Assembly: GCA_015832175.1 (NCBI GenBank)
Contig: WJXW01000001.1
Span: 2,480,001-2,544,000 of the forward strand
Direction: 5' to 3'
DNA length: 64,000 nucleotides
Source: Paraphaeosphaeria minitans
Taxonomy: Eukaryota > Ascomycota > Dothideomycetes > Pleosporales > Didymosphaeriaceae
A program made the translations under genes and the position numbers. Of this stretch, positions 1-11,823 are shown one piece after another (position 1 is the first letter of the stretch; each line of letters starts with the position of its first letter). The notes beneath the pieces are model-generated. The model was not told where the DNA came from, did not search any database, and was given only the letters and a program-made list of their open reading frames with translations.

Positions 1-603
1 GATATTGACTCAGGCTTGTCGCGAAGAGCCTGGTCGAAGCGCTGGCGAAGCGCAGGGTTCGAGTTTAGCAACGACCGTTGGAGCGGAATGTCCTCCAACA
101 GTTTCGCGTTGTTGTATGAATCATCATCCTTTGGCGCGCTCACTAAGGTTTGCGCGATCGTCATGGAGGCTGACGCACCGCCATTGTCCGGTGCAGGCGT
201 GGCAGCAGCCGATGTAGCAATTGAGACGGAGGCAGCCGCCTCCTTTGCTTTGGACTCTTCTATACATTTGCGCAGCAGTCCGGTTATCGTTTGTTGGTCT
301 TCGCGAGCGGCGGCGGATGAAAAGGTGAAGGTATGGTTCTCGGTCTGGTCAGGTCTCTGAACGACGATCTTGGTCGAGGCTTTTGCAGATGTCGCCGGCG
401 TCTGCTGAAGATCTAGGTAGCATGTTGTCAGCTGCGCAGCCCACATGGTTCTTTGAAGCATGCGGCGACATACTGGTGACTTCTGCAATATCTATGTCCA
501 CGGACAGATCTCCACTATTCGACTTCCACGAGACCTTCCGACCGTCTGCCGAGACAATGATCTTGCCGTCTTTCTTCTTGTATTGCGTGGCCGCTTCAGC
601 CAT
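1..603 (-). CDS. tfb1: TFIIH subunit p62/Tfb1, N-terminal part (runs off left edge)
   Basis: Core TFIIH subunit for RNA polymerase II initiation and nucleotide excision repair. The ATG is at 603. The first exon opens MAEAATQYKKKDGKIIVSAD and continues through a PH-like fold typical of the p62/Tfb1 N-terminus. A 61-bp GT-AG intron (413-473) follows; the second exon resumes with NLQQTPATSAK and leads into a segment ending LLEDIPLQRSLLNSNPALRQ, which resembles the first BSD-domain approach of Tfb1. The frame is open to base 1, so only about 180 residues are present. An in-frame upstream extension to 678 exists, but it lacks a better start and does not resemble the family. The next gene, pac1, is on the same strand and upstream of it. 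Confidence 0.85.
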
Positions 604-1105
604 GGTGGAGGAACGCAAGTTGATTACGTCGAGTGACGCCGCGCCCAAGTTCAAGACAAGGGTTCTGGATGCTAGCACTGGAGAGGCTAGTGCAGATTGT
701 CTTCAGCACGGGCCTTCCTGGCACACTTGCAATTACTTATGCGTACTGCACTCACAAAGAAAGCACAGAAAGCACTTGAGAAAATAGTTGAAGTGAAGTA
801 AATATTGAAGGACAGCAACTACAGAGCCAGTGATATCTCTCACCCATCGTCCTCCATACGCCAATCCCATAAATCATTCCTCCACCTCCTGTAACGCCCT
901 TCTATGCTGGCCAACTCGGCGAAAGACGCCGCTGCACAATACGAACTGGGTATGCATATATGAATCCGGGGAGAGTCATCAACGTGAAAGCAGCCGCAGA
1001 TAGTCCACCAAGAGGAATTTAAGGGCCTCCAAGGACCTCCAACAACAGGCTTTTTGTAAGTGAATGCGCCTTGATGCGCAAGGTGGGTGTTGTATTGCGT
1101 CCAAA
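604..1105. other. Intergenic region tfb1-pac1
   Basis: Promoter and 5' leader of tfb1 and 3' region of pac1, both on the minus strand. I see no supported gene. Open frames here are short and unlike any family I know. Confidence 0.6.
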
Positions 1106-2597
1106 TCAGGACGCGAATATCCGAACGTTGAGATCCACACTTCCGGTCGCGATCACACATCGTATCCCAGCCTTAGCTGCGTCTTCTTCTTTCTTTTTGT
1201 TCACCCCATTCACGGCTGCACCGTTCGCTGCGTCTCCGTTTGTGGGTATGTCCTTGACGACATTTGGCGCCCATCGTATGCAGCTCACAAAGTGTGAATG
1301 TGCGTCCGAGACTGTCTTCACACAACGACCCTCTTGCTTGAGATCCCAGCAGCGTATCGTCTTGTCGTCGCTAACAGAGAGAAGGTATTGTCCACCTGGG
1401 TGGAAGACGAGCCCGCGAACCCAGTTGTCGTGACCGATCAGCGTCTTAATGAGCGTTCCTCGTCCGTCCCAGATCTTGATCGTCTTGTCTCGTGAGCCCG
1501 TGGCAATAAATTCGGCGGAGCTGCTTAGCGGCGGGGGCTTCTTGAGACCAGCAAGCGCGGCGAGGTTCGCATACGATACTGGTGGTGCTATTACGACGCA
1601 CTCCACGACGTGTTCGTGGCCCAAGAAAGTGCATTTCGCTTCGCCAGAGCTGGCATCCCACAGACGCGCAGTCTGATCGGTTCCCGCAGAAAGCAGCCAC
1701 CGTCCATCGAAACTTGGAGCGACGTCTCGCACCCAATCAACGTGTCCTCGGATGGTTTTGACGCAATATCCTGTTGTGACGTCCCATATTCTTAACGTCT
1801 TATCTCGAGACGCTGAAACGAGCAGATTGCCTGATGAAGGCGAACCTGCGGCTCCGCTGGGAATGAATCGGATGGCGGAAACAGAGTGATCGTGTCCAGG
1901 AAGTGTGCGGATGTTCTTGTATTCGTCTGACGGATCCCAAAGCTTGATGGTCAGGTCGCTCGAGCATGACGCAAGCAGCGTTCCTCCTCTCGGCCCGCCA
2001 AAATCTACGTCTAGCACGCCTTTGGTGTGCCCTTTTACTGTACGCTCCAGCTCGCCCATTTCCCAGTCCCATATCTTGATTGTGGTGTCCTCGGAGCCCG
2101 AAGCGAGGGATGAGAAGATTGGGTGGAAGGCTACACAAGTTATAGGCGAGCGATGTGACTGGAGGGTATGGCGCGCCGGTGCTCTGGGTAGCCAGCTGGT
2201 TGGGTCCTGGTTTTTGCGGAGGAGCGAGGTGGGGGTCGTGGAGTCGAGCTCGCCCTGGAGGCTTGTGTTCCGCTGCTCAAGCTCGAGGACCTGTGAAGCT
2301 CAGCAATACGTCCTATAGATAGCAAGGTCGCCACCGACCTTCTTCTGCAGCCGCACTACGCTGGTCCACTTCTTTTCTAGCAGCCCCTCATACTTCTTCC
2401 GCGTGGCATCGTCGAAGCTGGCTGGTATGCTCGTCTCTTCCCGAAAGGCTTCGGCGGTCTTGGAAGCACCTATGACGCCCAGATACGCTATTATGGCCTT
2501 GTTCCTGCGCGCATCGTGTGAGTTGCATGCCCTCAATCTCAGTCTGCCTGCGCACCTACAGTTCTTCGGCTTGCCGGTCTGTCAGTATCGCACTCAT
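1106..2597 (-). CDS. pac1: PAC1/LIS1/NudF, dynein regulator with LisH and WD40 repeats
   Basis: Regulator of cytoplasmic dynein at microtubule plus ends, needed for nuclear migration in hyphae. Three exons: 2560-2597, 2339-2504 and 1106-2290, with introns of 55 and 48 bp; total 1389 nt, 462 residues, the usual fungal length. The start [13 protein letters not shown] is the characteristic Pac1 opening; exon 1 is only 38 nt. The LisH motif follows ([21 protein letters not shown]), then a short coiled coil ([14 protein letters not shown]), then seven WD repeats with repeated S-x-D-x-T-x-(K/R)-(I/L)-W-D motifs (for example [40 protein letters not shown]) and the terminal [10 protein letters not shown] loop with [14 protein letters not shown] interrupts the last repeat. 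It is transcribed divergently from the microtubule polymerase gene, with 755 bp between start codons. Confidence 0.95.
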
Positions 2598-3352
2598 GAC
2601 GGGCGCAATTGGGCGCTCAGGGCGGATCGCCGCTAGCGGCGACCATGCACTACAAAGGCGGGCTGGCGACGAGAGGGTTATCTGTGGTGTTTTGGTGGTT
2701 TTGTCGAGGCTTGGCGCGGAGCAGTGCGGTGAGGCGTGCAGTAACGGTGAAGCGCAGTCGGCGGGCCGCGAAGCGAGCGGGGGGCGTAACGGGGGAAAAA
2801 GTGACTGAGTTGTCCTTGGGCTTTGGGTGACGCGACAGGCGGGTGGAGCTTTGGGTGAACGTGGAGCATGGATGCGGTGTCTCGCAGCCAGCGGTGGGCA
2901 ATGATGCGCGCACTGTTGCGTTGCCGGGCGACGCTGCAGCCCCAACACATGGACAACGAACTTTTGCGTCACAATCCACTACTCCCGCATTACCTACACA
3001 CTGCGCACCTCACCACCACGAGCTCGCTACTTCCGTCGCGTTTGCTACCAAACCCAGCGCGCACCGCCCTTGTTCACCCAGCGCATTCAGCACATACCAA
3101 ACTGTAAGTCACGTCTGTTGCGCCTGCCCTACCTACCTGCCCCCGCCATCGTGTTTTTCCTCACACGTCGTGCACGCTCCTCGAGTCTCCCCAGACTACG
3201 CGATCGCACGACGGCGCGCAGAGCCTCGGACCGCTCGCGAACCGTGTCATTCACTCCGCAGACCGACGTCCGTCCCTCAGCCTGTGCTTGCAAACTAATC
3301 CTGTCGCCTGACAGCACACGAAACCCCGCCTTGACCCGATCTACACACCACC
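2598..3352. promoter_or_regulatory. Divergent promoter region shared by pac1 and stu2-like gene
   Basis: 755 bp separate the ATG of pac1 (2597, minus) from the ATG of the XMAP215-family gene (3353, plus). Both 5' leaders must lie here. The right half is C/T-rich, as is common for fungal promoters and leaders. I could not assign a TATA box. Several overlapping open frames exist but look like composition artefacts. Confidence 0.6.
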
Positions 3353-6117
3353 ATGGCAGAGGCCGAGGAGGATTTCAGCAAGCTTCCGCTTCCCGACCGC
3401 TTCGTACACAAGAACTGGAAAGTAAGGAAAGAAGGCTACGAGGCCGCGACCAAAGAGTTCGACCTAGCTGCCAGCGAATCAGACCCCGTTGTGCGCCAAT
3501 TCATCAGCGATGCCAGCATATGGAAGGGCGTAGTTGGCGACTCAAACGTCGCCGCACAGCAGGAAGGTCTCAAAGCACTATGCTCCTTCCTCCAGATATC
3601 AGGCGCGGCCGGATGCACAAGGTACATCGCTCTCTTGCGCGGCTCGCCCTGACGCATTAACACATGGTCGCAGGACACGGCAAATCACAATCGGGACCAT
3701 CGCCGAAAAGGGACTTCCCTCAACAAGGCCCGCCGCGAAACAGAGTGCGCTCGAAGCGTTGATGCTGTATGTTGAGACAGACAAGCCAGACCCGGTCATT
3801 GAAGAATTGCTGCCACTCCTATCGCACAAACAGCCAAAAGTCATCGCAGCAACGCTAGACGCCCTCTCCCAAATATACCATGCATTCGGCTGCAAGACAG
3901 TCGAGCCAAAGCCAGTTTTAAAGATACTTCCCAAAGTATACGGACATGCAGACAAGAACGTCCGAGCCAAGGCGCAGGAGCTGACTGTCGAGTTCTATCG
4001 ATGGCTAAAGGACGCTATGAAACCCCTGTTCTGGGGCGAGTTGAAGCCTGTGCAGCAACAGGATCTGGACAAGTTGTTCGAGAAAGTGAAGGACGAGCCG
4101 CCACCGAAACAGGAACGATTACTGCGTTCACAACAAGCCGCGAAGGAGGCAGCCGCAGTCGCGCCGGGTGGTGGTGAGGACGAGGAAGAGGAAGAAGAAG
4201 AGGCCGCCATTGATTTGGAGCCAGAGTATGAAGCTGTGAACGTTTTCGCCAAAATCCCAGCCGACTACAACGAACGCATGGCTTCATCCAAGTGGAAGGA
4301 CCGAAAGGAGGCCCTCGAAGACCTGCACAAGGTGCTCGAGGTTCCCAAAATTGCCGACGGGCCGTTTGACGATCTCGTCCGCACTTTTGCCAAGTCGATG
4401 AAGGATGCCAACATCATGGTCGTCATTACAGCCGCCAACTGCGTCGAGCTTTTGGCCAAGGGGTTGAAGAAGGGATTCTCCAAATATCGATCTACCATCA
4501 TGAACCCAATGATGGAGCGGTTGAAGGAGAAGAAACAAACCGTTGCTGACGCCCTTGCACACGCTCTAGATGCGGTCTTCGCCTCTTCCTCCCTGTCAGA
4601 TTGCCTGGAGGAGGTCGTAGAGTTTCTAAAGCACAAGAATCCTCAAGTGAAGCTAGAATCGACACGATTCCTAGTGCGATCTTTGAAGAACATAAGGGAA
4701 GCGCCTTCGCAGCCGGAAGTCAAAACTGTCGCCGAAGCAGCAACAAAACTGCTGACCGAATCACAAGCCGTTCAACGTGAAGCCGGTGCCGAAGTCCTTG
4801 GTACTCTGTGGAAAATCATGGGCGACCGCATGATGAACGCTCATCTCGATGGTCTCGATGACATACGAAAGGCTAAAATTAAGGAGTTTCACGACGCAGC
4901 TGAAGTTAAAGCCAAGTTCAAGCCGAAGGCAGCGCCGCCGCCACCAAAGCCTGCTGCAGCCCCAGCTGGTAAGAAGCCTCTCGGAAAGCGACCAGCTGGT
5001 GTCAAGAAACCAGCACCCAAGGCCGCCGCCGCCCCTCCACCACCTGTCGAGGAGCCCACAGCACCTTTGGCACCTCAGCCTACCTCCAGACCTGGTGCTA
5101 CGAAGCTAGGCGCACCCAAGGCAGGCGCTTCGCGTCTGGGTGGTTTGAAGAAGCCTGGTGCTCCCGGTGCTGCATCTCCACGAAGACCTGTGGTATCTCC
5201 GCCGCCTGAAGAAGAGGCAGCACCACCGCCTGCGCAACCCAAACTCGGCCTTGGCGCCGGACGAGGACTGGCAGGTCGACCGATAGGAAAACCCCATGCC
5301 GAGCCCGCAGCTGCCCCTGTTGCTGCTCCAGCCCCAACCGGTATCAGTCTGGTGGAGAAGGCCGAACTTGACGAACTCAGAGCAGAAGTCGAGAGGTTAA
5401 GGCGACAAAATGAAGATCTGCGCAGTGATCGGACAAAACTCACATCTCAGGTCCACGAACTGCAGAACCAGAATGCTCAGCTGATCGAAGACCACACACG
5501 AGATGTGCTCTCGATCAAAGCGAAGGAAACACAACTTGTTCGCGCGCGTGCCGACTGTGAAGCTTCCGAGCAGACCATCTACAATCAACGCCGAGAGAAC
5601 GAACGTCTGAAGCGCGAGCTACAGAGGCAAACGCGGGCAGCATCTCCACCCGCGGCGGACATCTCGGATCAGATCTACGCCGACAGTAACGGTGGCGGTG
5701 GCGGACGTTTCGGTGACTCTGGATACGGCAGCCAAGGCCTCTACGGCAGGAGAGATCGCTTTGCAGCGAACGGGCCCACAAGCCCAGGTGGCGATGGTAA
5801 GGAGAATTATGATCGTCCTGGCAGCGGTATGAGCGGCAAGCTGAGTCCTCTCCGCGCAGACACAGACGCACGTTCAGGGAAATCGTCGCTCTCTTCGCGC
5901 GGCGGAGGCCGCATAAGTCCTGCAGATACTGCGAGCAGTCGTATTGGAGGCGGAGGGGCCGCGGGCGCGGAAAGCTGGAAGCGTGCTGCGGAGGTGACGC
6001 AGAATCTGAAGCAGAGAATCGAGATGATGAAGGTAAAATGTGCCGAATCTGCACTAAAACACCGTTTACTGACATGTTTTCCAGGCGAAGCAAGGTATTG
6101 GGAGACCAACGCAGTGA
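3353..6117 (+). CDS. stu2: XMAP215/Stu2/Alp14-family microtubule polymerase
   Basis: Plus-end microtubule polymerase of spindle and cytoplasmic microtubules. Exons 3353-3621, 3674-6032 and 6085-6117 (introns 52 bp each); 2661 nt, 886 residues. The start is in a strong context (ACCACCATGG). TOG1 spans about residues 1-240 and TOG2 about 275-500, joined by an acidic E-rich linker. After TOG2 comes a basic Ala/Pro/Lys linker (about 500-640, many KKPxxK and PPPP runs) typical of the microtubule-lattice binding region, then a strong coiled coil (about 648-745) for dimerisation, then a Gly/Ser-rich tail. The last exon encodes only ten residues, AKQGIGRPTQ, a conserved-looking terminus in fungal homologues. 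Two TOG domains plus a coiled coil match the fungal subclass rather than the five-TOG animal form. Confidence 0.92.
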
Positions 6118-7189
6118 TGCATTTTCACGTTACCTTCTGTACATGCGAGTTGCTTGCTTCTCTGTGCTTGCGACCGCGACTTTTCTGGCATCCTTTGACG
6201 TGCATTTGTGGCGTTGGTGGCTCCTGGCTTGCATCCGGTTAGGGCTGGACTCGCGATGAGGTTTTGGTCGGGCAGGATAGGGTACGGTGGGCTGGGGAAG
6301 GGAGCTGGGATGGTTGGGGTCTGCATCTCGTTTTGCTATGTGTCTGCATGAGTATGAGATTCCCCCTGTCGTCTTGCTCGGTAGTATTGTTTAATTGATT
6401 GTGGTGTTCTTGGTTCAGTACATCTGCGGAAGCGCTGCTGATCCCTTCTTACAGAGCATTCTTCAGAATATCTTCTACTGTTTGGCGTCTACGTCGGTCT
6501 GATATGAACACAGGAGACTGCTCGGTCAATCCTAATTTTCATGGTCATATTCACTGTAGAAAGTTCACGTGGCCATATCGAAGATGCATTACTGTCTAAA
6601 GATGCTACGCCAAGTCTCTCCACGAAGTCTAACGGCGTCAAACCCCTGGTTTGGCTGGTGCGAGGCTTCTGCGGGAATGATGTGCTAGTAGACTGGGTAA
6701 TAAAGGTTGCTTTGACGGCCGCGGATCCGTGTTTGCAACAACGTCACCCGCATCTTTTCCGTGATCTTTGCTGTGGCGCACCGCCTCTCAGTTGCCACGC
6801 GGTGATTGGCCGGAGCACTCCGGCGACTCCTTTGCTGCTGCAGCGATGTGTGTCTGCGGAGGCCCTGATGATGGGGAAGCGCGACCACGGCTTCAGTGGG
6901 TGCAGTTGGAACGGAAAGAGAGCACGGCGGCCGGTGAGTCAATCGCCTCGTCAAGGTAAATGAAGACAAGACACTTCAAACGGCATCCGGAATGGCCGCC
7001 CAGCGCGCATGGCTGATGGTGAGGCATTTTGAGCCACCGGGCGCTAGTCCCGACTCGTCCGGCTGTGAGCGCATGCTTGTCCTCCTGGCCTTTTGCACAG
7101 CTTTCGCATCAAGACTTCCCAGTCCTTCCCCATCCGCTGTTTGGATGTCCTCCGCTTTTGCGCTCTAACATCTCCCTTAGTAATTCACA
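6118..7189. other. Intergenic region, 3' of stu2-like and promoter of kgd1
   Basis: 1.07 kb without a supported gene. The open frame at 6541-6963 overlaps others in all frames and has no recognisable content. Leader sequence of the 2-oxoglutarate dehydrogenase gene presumably occupies the last 100-150 bp, which are pyrimidine-rich. Confidence 0.55.
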
Positions 7190-10100
7190 ATGCTGCGCAC
7201 ATCGCTGCGTTGCACCCGCCAGCTATCGAGCTGCGCACCCCGAGCCAGCTTCTACACAGCTTCCGCCTCGCCATCGAGATCAGCCATTACCGCAAGTCGC
7301 AGGCCGCTTGCGCTGTCTCAGCAGAGGCGGAGATATGCCGTCTCGGTCGAGGATACCAACAAGGGCGTTGTGCGTGCTTCCGTTCGCCGCCGCGGCAAAC
7401 TTTTCGAGGACGCTGCTAACAGAGCTTGCTGCAGGACCCCAACGACTCGTTTCTCCAGGGCAACACGGCCAACTATGTCGACGAGATGTACATGCAATGG
7501 AAGCGCGACCCCACGTCGGTGCACTACTCATGGCAGGTATACTTCCGCAACATGGAGTCGGGCGACATGCCCGTCTCGCAAGCCTTCCAGCCGCCGCCGA
7601 CCATCATGAACACGCCGAGCATGCACGGTGGCCTGGGTCCTGATCTATCGGGCGGCAAGCCTGGCCTCGGTATGGCCGTGGGCGAGGGCTCCGACGTCAT
7701 GAACCACTTGAAGGTCCAGCTGCTCGTGCGCGCATACCAGGCCCGTGGCCACCACAAGGCCAGAATCGACCCGCTGGGCATCCGCTCCGAAGCACTTGCC
7801 TTTGGCTACGCCAAGCCGCGCGAGCTCGAGCTGTCGCACTACAACTTCTCTGAGAAGGACCTGGACCAGGAGTTCGAGCTCGGCCCCGGTATCTTGCCTC
7901 GCTTCAAGACGGAGACCCGCAAGAAGATGAACTTGAGGGAAATCATTGATGCGTGCGAGCGGCTGTACTGCGGCTCATACGGAGTGGAGTACATCCACAT
8001 TCCCGACAGGGAACAGTGTGACTGGCTCCGTGAACGCATCGAGATCCCCCAGCCGTACAAGTACTCCGTCGACGAGAAGCGTCGCATCCTGGACCGCCTC
8101 ATCTGGGGCACTAACTTCGAGGCTTTCCTTGCGACAAAGTACCCCAACGACAAGCGATTCGGTCTCGAGGGTGGAGAGAGCTTGATCCCTGGAATGAAGG
8201 CCCTCATTGACCGCAGTGTCGACTACGGTGTTAAGGACATCGTTATTGGCATGCCGCACCGAGGACGTCTCAATGTGCTCAGCAACGTCGTCAGGAAGCC
8301 CAACGAGTCCATCTTCAGCGAGTTCGCAGGCAGCACAGAGCCTAGCGACGAGGGTTCCGGTGACGTCAAGTACCACTTGGGCATGAACTTCGAGCGCCCT
8401 ACGCCCTCCGGCAAGCGTGTGCAGCTTTCTCTAGTCGCCAACCCGTCGCATCTGGAAGCCGAGGACCCTGTTGTGCTCGGAAAAACCCGTGCTATCTTGC
8501 ACTACAACAACGACGAGAAGGACGCACGCACCGCTATGGGTGTGCTCTTGCACGGAGACGCAGCCTTTGCTGGTCAGGGTATCGTGTACGAGACTATGGG
8601 TTTCCACCAGCTGCCAAGCTACCACACTGGGGGAACAATTCATCTGATTGTGAACAACCAGATCGGTTTCACCACTGACCCTCGTTTCTCACGATCCACC
8701 CCATACTGCTCCGACATCGCCAAGGCCATCGACGCCCCTGTATTCCACGTAAACGGTGACGATGTAGAGGCTTTCAACTTTGTTTGTCAGCTTGCAGCTG
8801 ACTTCCGCGCCGAGTTCAAGAAGGACGTCGTTATTGACATGGTCTGCTACCGAAAGCAGGGTCACAATGAGACCGACCAGCCGTTCTTCACCCAGCCGCT
8901 CATGTACAAGAAGATATCTGAGCAGCCTCCTACGCTCGACATCTACACCAAGAAGCTCTTGGACGAGAAGACTTTCACTAAGGAGGATATTGATGAGCAC
9001 AAGGCCTGGGTCTGGGGCATGCTTGAGGAGAGCTTCAACCGCAGCAAGGACTACCAGCCGAACTCCAAGGAGTGGCTAACCTCGGCATGGAACGGTTTCA
9101 AGTCGCCTAAGGAGCTTGCCACCGAAGTGCTCCCGCATCTTCCTACCGCTGTCGAGGAGACTCAGCTCAAGCACGTCGCCGAGAAGATTGGCGGTGCTCC
9201 TGAAGATTTCACCGTCCACCGCAACTTGAAGCGTATCCTTGCAGGTCGTACCAAGACCGTCACTGACGGCAAGAACATTGACATGGCCACTGCTGAGGCT
9301 TTGGCTTTTGGTACTCTCTGCATGGAGGGCCACCACGTCCGCGTCTCTGGACAGGATGTTGAGCGTGGTACCTTCTCGCAGCGTCACGCCGTTCTCCACG
9401 ACCAGGAGACTGAGAAGACGCACACCCCATTGCAGAATCTAAGCGACGATCAGGCCACCTTCACCATCTCGAACTCTTCGTTGAGCGAGTACGGAGTGTA
9501 AGTTAAAAATGCCTTGATCAAATCACTTTACTCATGTTTACCAGTCTCGGTTTCGAATACGGCTACTCGCTATCGTCGCCAAACGCCCTCGTCATGTGGG
9601 AGGCCCAGTTCGGTGATTTCGCCAACACCGCCCAGGTCATCATCGACCAGTTCATCGCATCTGGTGAAGTCAAGTGGCTGCAGCGTTCCGGTCTCGTACT
9701 CAGCTTGCCCCACGGCTACGACGGCCAAGGCCCTGAGCACTCTTCTGGACGCATGGAGCGTTACCTCTTGCTCGTCAATGAGGACCCACGCATCTTCCCG
9801 TCGCCCGAGAAGCTCGAGCGCCAGCACCAGGACTGCAACATGCAGATCGCTTACCTGACCAAGCCGTCCAACATGTTCCACATCCTCCGACGACAGATGA
9901 ATCGCCAGTTCCGCAAGCCTCTCATACTGTTCTTCTCCAAGTCTCTCCTCCGCCACCCGCTCTCCCGCTCTTCCATCGAAGAGTTCACCGGCGACTCTCA
10001 CTTCGAATGGATCGTCCGCGACCCCGCGCACGAGAGCGGCGCCATCGGTTCCCCGGAGGAGATCAAGCGAGTCATCCTCTGCACAGGCCAGGTCTACGCC

Positions 10101-10460
10101 GCGCTCGTCAAGGAGCGCGAGGCCCGCGGCCTCACGGACGTTGCCATCACGCGCATCGAACAGCTCAACCCCTTCCCCTGGCAACAGCTCAAGGAGAACC
10201 TCGACTCGTACCCCAACGCCCAAAACATCATCTGGTGCCAGGAGGAGCCGCTGAACGCGGGTGCATGGAGCTTCACGCAGCCTCGCATCGAGACCCTGCT
10301 CAACCAGACGGAGCACCACAACCGCAGGCACGTCATGTATGCCGGTCGCAACCCGAGTGCGTCTGTTGCGACGGGTCTCAAGGCGAGCCACAAGAAGGAG
10401 GAACAGGATCTTCTCGAGCAAGCTTTCACTGTTAAGCAGGACAAGCTCAAGGGCGAGTAA
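7190..10460 (+). CDS. kgd1: 2-oxoglutarate dehydrogenase E1 component, mitochondrial
   Basis: ThDP-dependent E1 of the TCA-cycle 2-oxoglutarate dehydrogenase complex (EC 1.2.4.2). Exons 7190-7369, 7435-9497 and 9545-10460; 3159 nt, 1052 residues, normal length. The first 50 or so residues are rich in Arg, Ser and Ala ([20 protein letters not shown]), a mitochondrial presequence. After the first intron comes the conserved [20 protein letters not shown]-terminal segment. Other family signatures are [11 protein letters not shown] (about 331), VNNQIGFTT (about 467), the ThDP/Mg site [18 protein letters not shown] to [12 protein letters not shown] (about 500-543), and in exon 3 LGFEYGYSL and [12 protein letters not shown]. 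Intron 1 starts with the less common GTGCGT. All expected catalytic regions are present. Confidence 0.96.
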
Positions 10461-10654
10461 GCGTTATGTCCTGCAGGGAGCCTAGGCTCAATGTACTATT
10501 TTCCCCCATCCATCCTGTTTGCTTTTGGTATTTGCATTGCTATCGCCTTATTCCCCCGTCGTCGTCGTCGTCGCGAGCTGGGTAATGAGGGGTACATGAG
10601 ACTCTATTTTTTTAACCAGTTGTATATTTGCATGGGCTGGAGTGTGTATGTATA

Positions 10655-10687
10655 GGGTGGGATGGGATGGAATGGGATGGGATGGGT
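10655..10687. repeat. Imperfect GGGAT pentanucleotide tandem repeat
   Basis: About six imperfect copies of GGGAT in the 3' region of kgd1. Confidence 0.8.
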
Positions 10688-10900
10688 GTTTTTACTAGAG
10701 CTTTAGTAGTTTGGTATAAAAGTTGCTTTTGTGTACTCTACCCACTGCTGCAATTTGCATGGCACGATGGTGAAGTGAAAGCGTGGACAGAATCTAGAGC
10801 TTAGAGTTATGGGGTCAATGTTTACCCGGGACTGGAGTTGTAGAGCTGTCTAGCACTGTTAGCACTGGCGAGTGTTTAGGGCTGAGAGATGGGAGATGTC

Positions 10901-10945
10901 GGGTGCATGTATGCCGGGTGCGTGTATGCCAGGTGCATGTATGCC
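10901..10945. repeat. 15-bp tandem repeat, three copies
   Basis: Copies at 10901-10915, 10916-10930 and 10931-10945. The consensus is GGGTGCATGTATGCC with one change in copy 2 and one in copy 3. Confidence 0.9.
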
Positions 10946-11823
10946 GAGCTAGACTAGCTGTTGCCCTGGACATGGGTTACAAGCCACAAGGGTTTCTGGG
11001 GTGCACGCGCATGGGAAATCTTCCATCGCGTTGAATAATTCTTCCGGTCTGTACCTACCGTGTCGTGCGTTGTTGCTTGATGATCTTCTTCGGAGTTGTC
11101 ATGGCAGAGGCAGCATTTGCGTGCCTGGGGAGAAATCCAAGAGCACCATTCAACATTCAGTGCAGAGATCACAACTGCCGGCCACAGCAAGCCCAGGCCG
11201 TATAACCATGACCGGGACATACGCCGAGAAATATCGCACTGCTATCCGTGCAGTGTCGAGGAAGTAGAGCTCAAATCCGCGGGTCGGAACATGTCGGAAA
11301 TGCGGGAGCCCCTTGTGCTCCAGGAAAAGGCGCCCCGCTTCCGTGATGCCCCTCCACCGTCATGGTGGGGACGTCTTCACGAGTACAACAGAGCGCGTCG
11401 GCAGCTCTCCATGCCCACCACAAGCATCTCTACGTCTCGAATAAACTTCAATCTAGCTGCTGCTGCTTCATAAGAGGTGTTGAGGGAACGTTAGGATCCG
11501 GAAAAGGCGCACATGGCGCCTAAATCGTGAGCCGAGGGCGGGCTGCGAACAAACAGCGCCTCCACCCGACCGACGCGCATGCCGTAACTACCCACCTTTG
11601 GGCCCAGAATTTAGCTTTAGAGGCCCATACTGCCATCGTGATCACCATCTTTCCCTCGCAGCTCTGCCTCGATTCCTCCTCCTCCTTTCTTCTCTTGTCC
11701 TCTCTTCTCTTCTCGTCACTGGAACTCGACTCCTGCTTTGTTTGCTTCACCTCACCCGACGACCCTGCTTTGAGCTTTGTACCTTGTAAACGTGAGCGGC
11801 ACGCGAAGAAAGCTATACCCACG

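Larger units (their letters stand above)
10461..11823. other. Intergenic region kgd1-fbp1 with small tandem repeats
   Basis: 1.36 kb between two genes on the same strand. It contains a GGGAT-type repeat and a 15-bp triplicate (listed separately). A marked polypyrimidine tract (about 11660-11740, CTTCTC-rich) lies just upstream of fbp1 and is likely its promoter or leader. An open frame at 11096-11473 begins with TTG and has no recognisable domain, so I do not call it. Confidence 0.55.

Noticed and set aside
9570..10421. 283-codon minus-strand open frame
   Set aside because: Antisense of the third exon of kgd1, which is unambiguous on the plus strand.
11096..11473. 125-codon frame upstream of fbp1
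   Set aside because: Opens at TTG, no domain, no splice evidence; overlaps other equally open frames.
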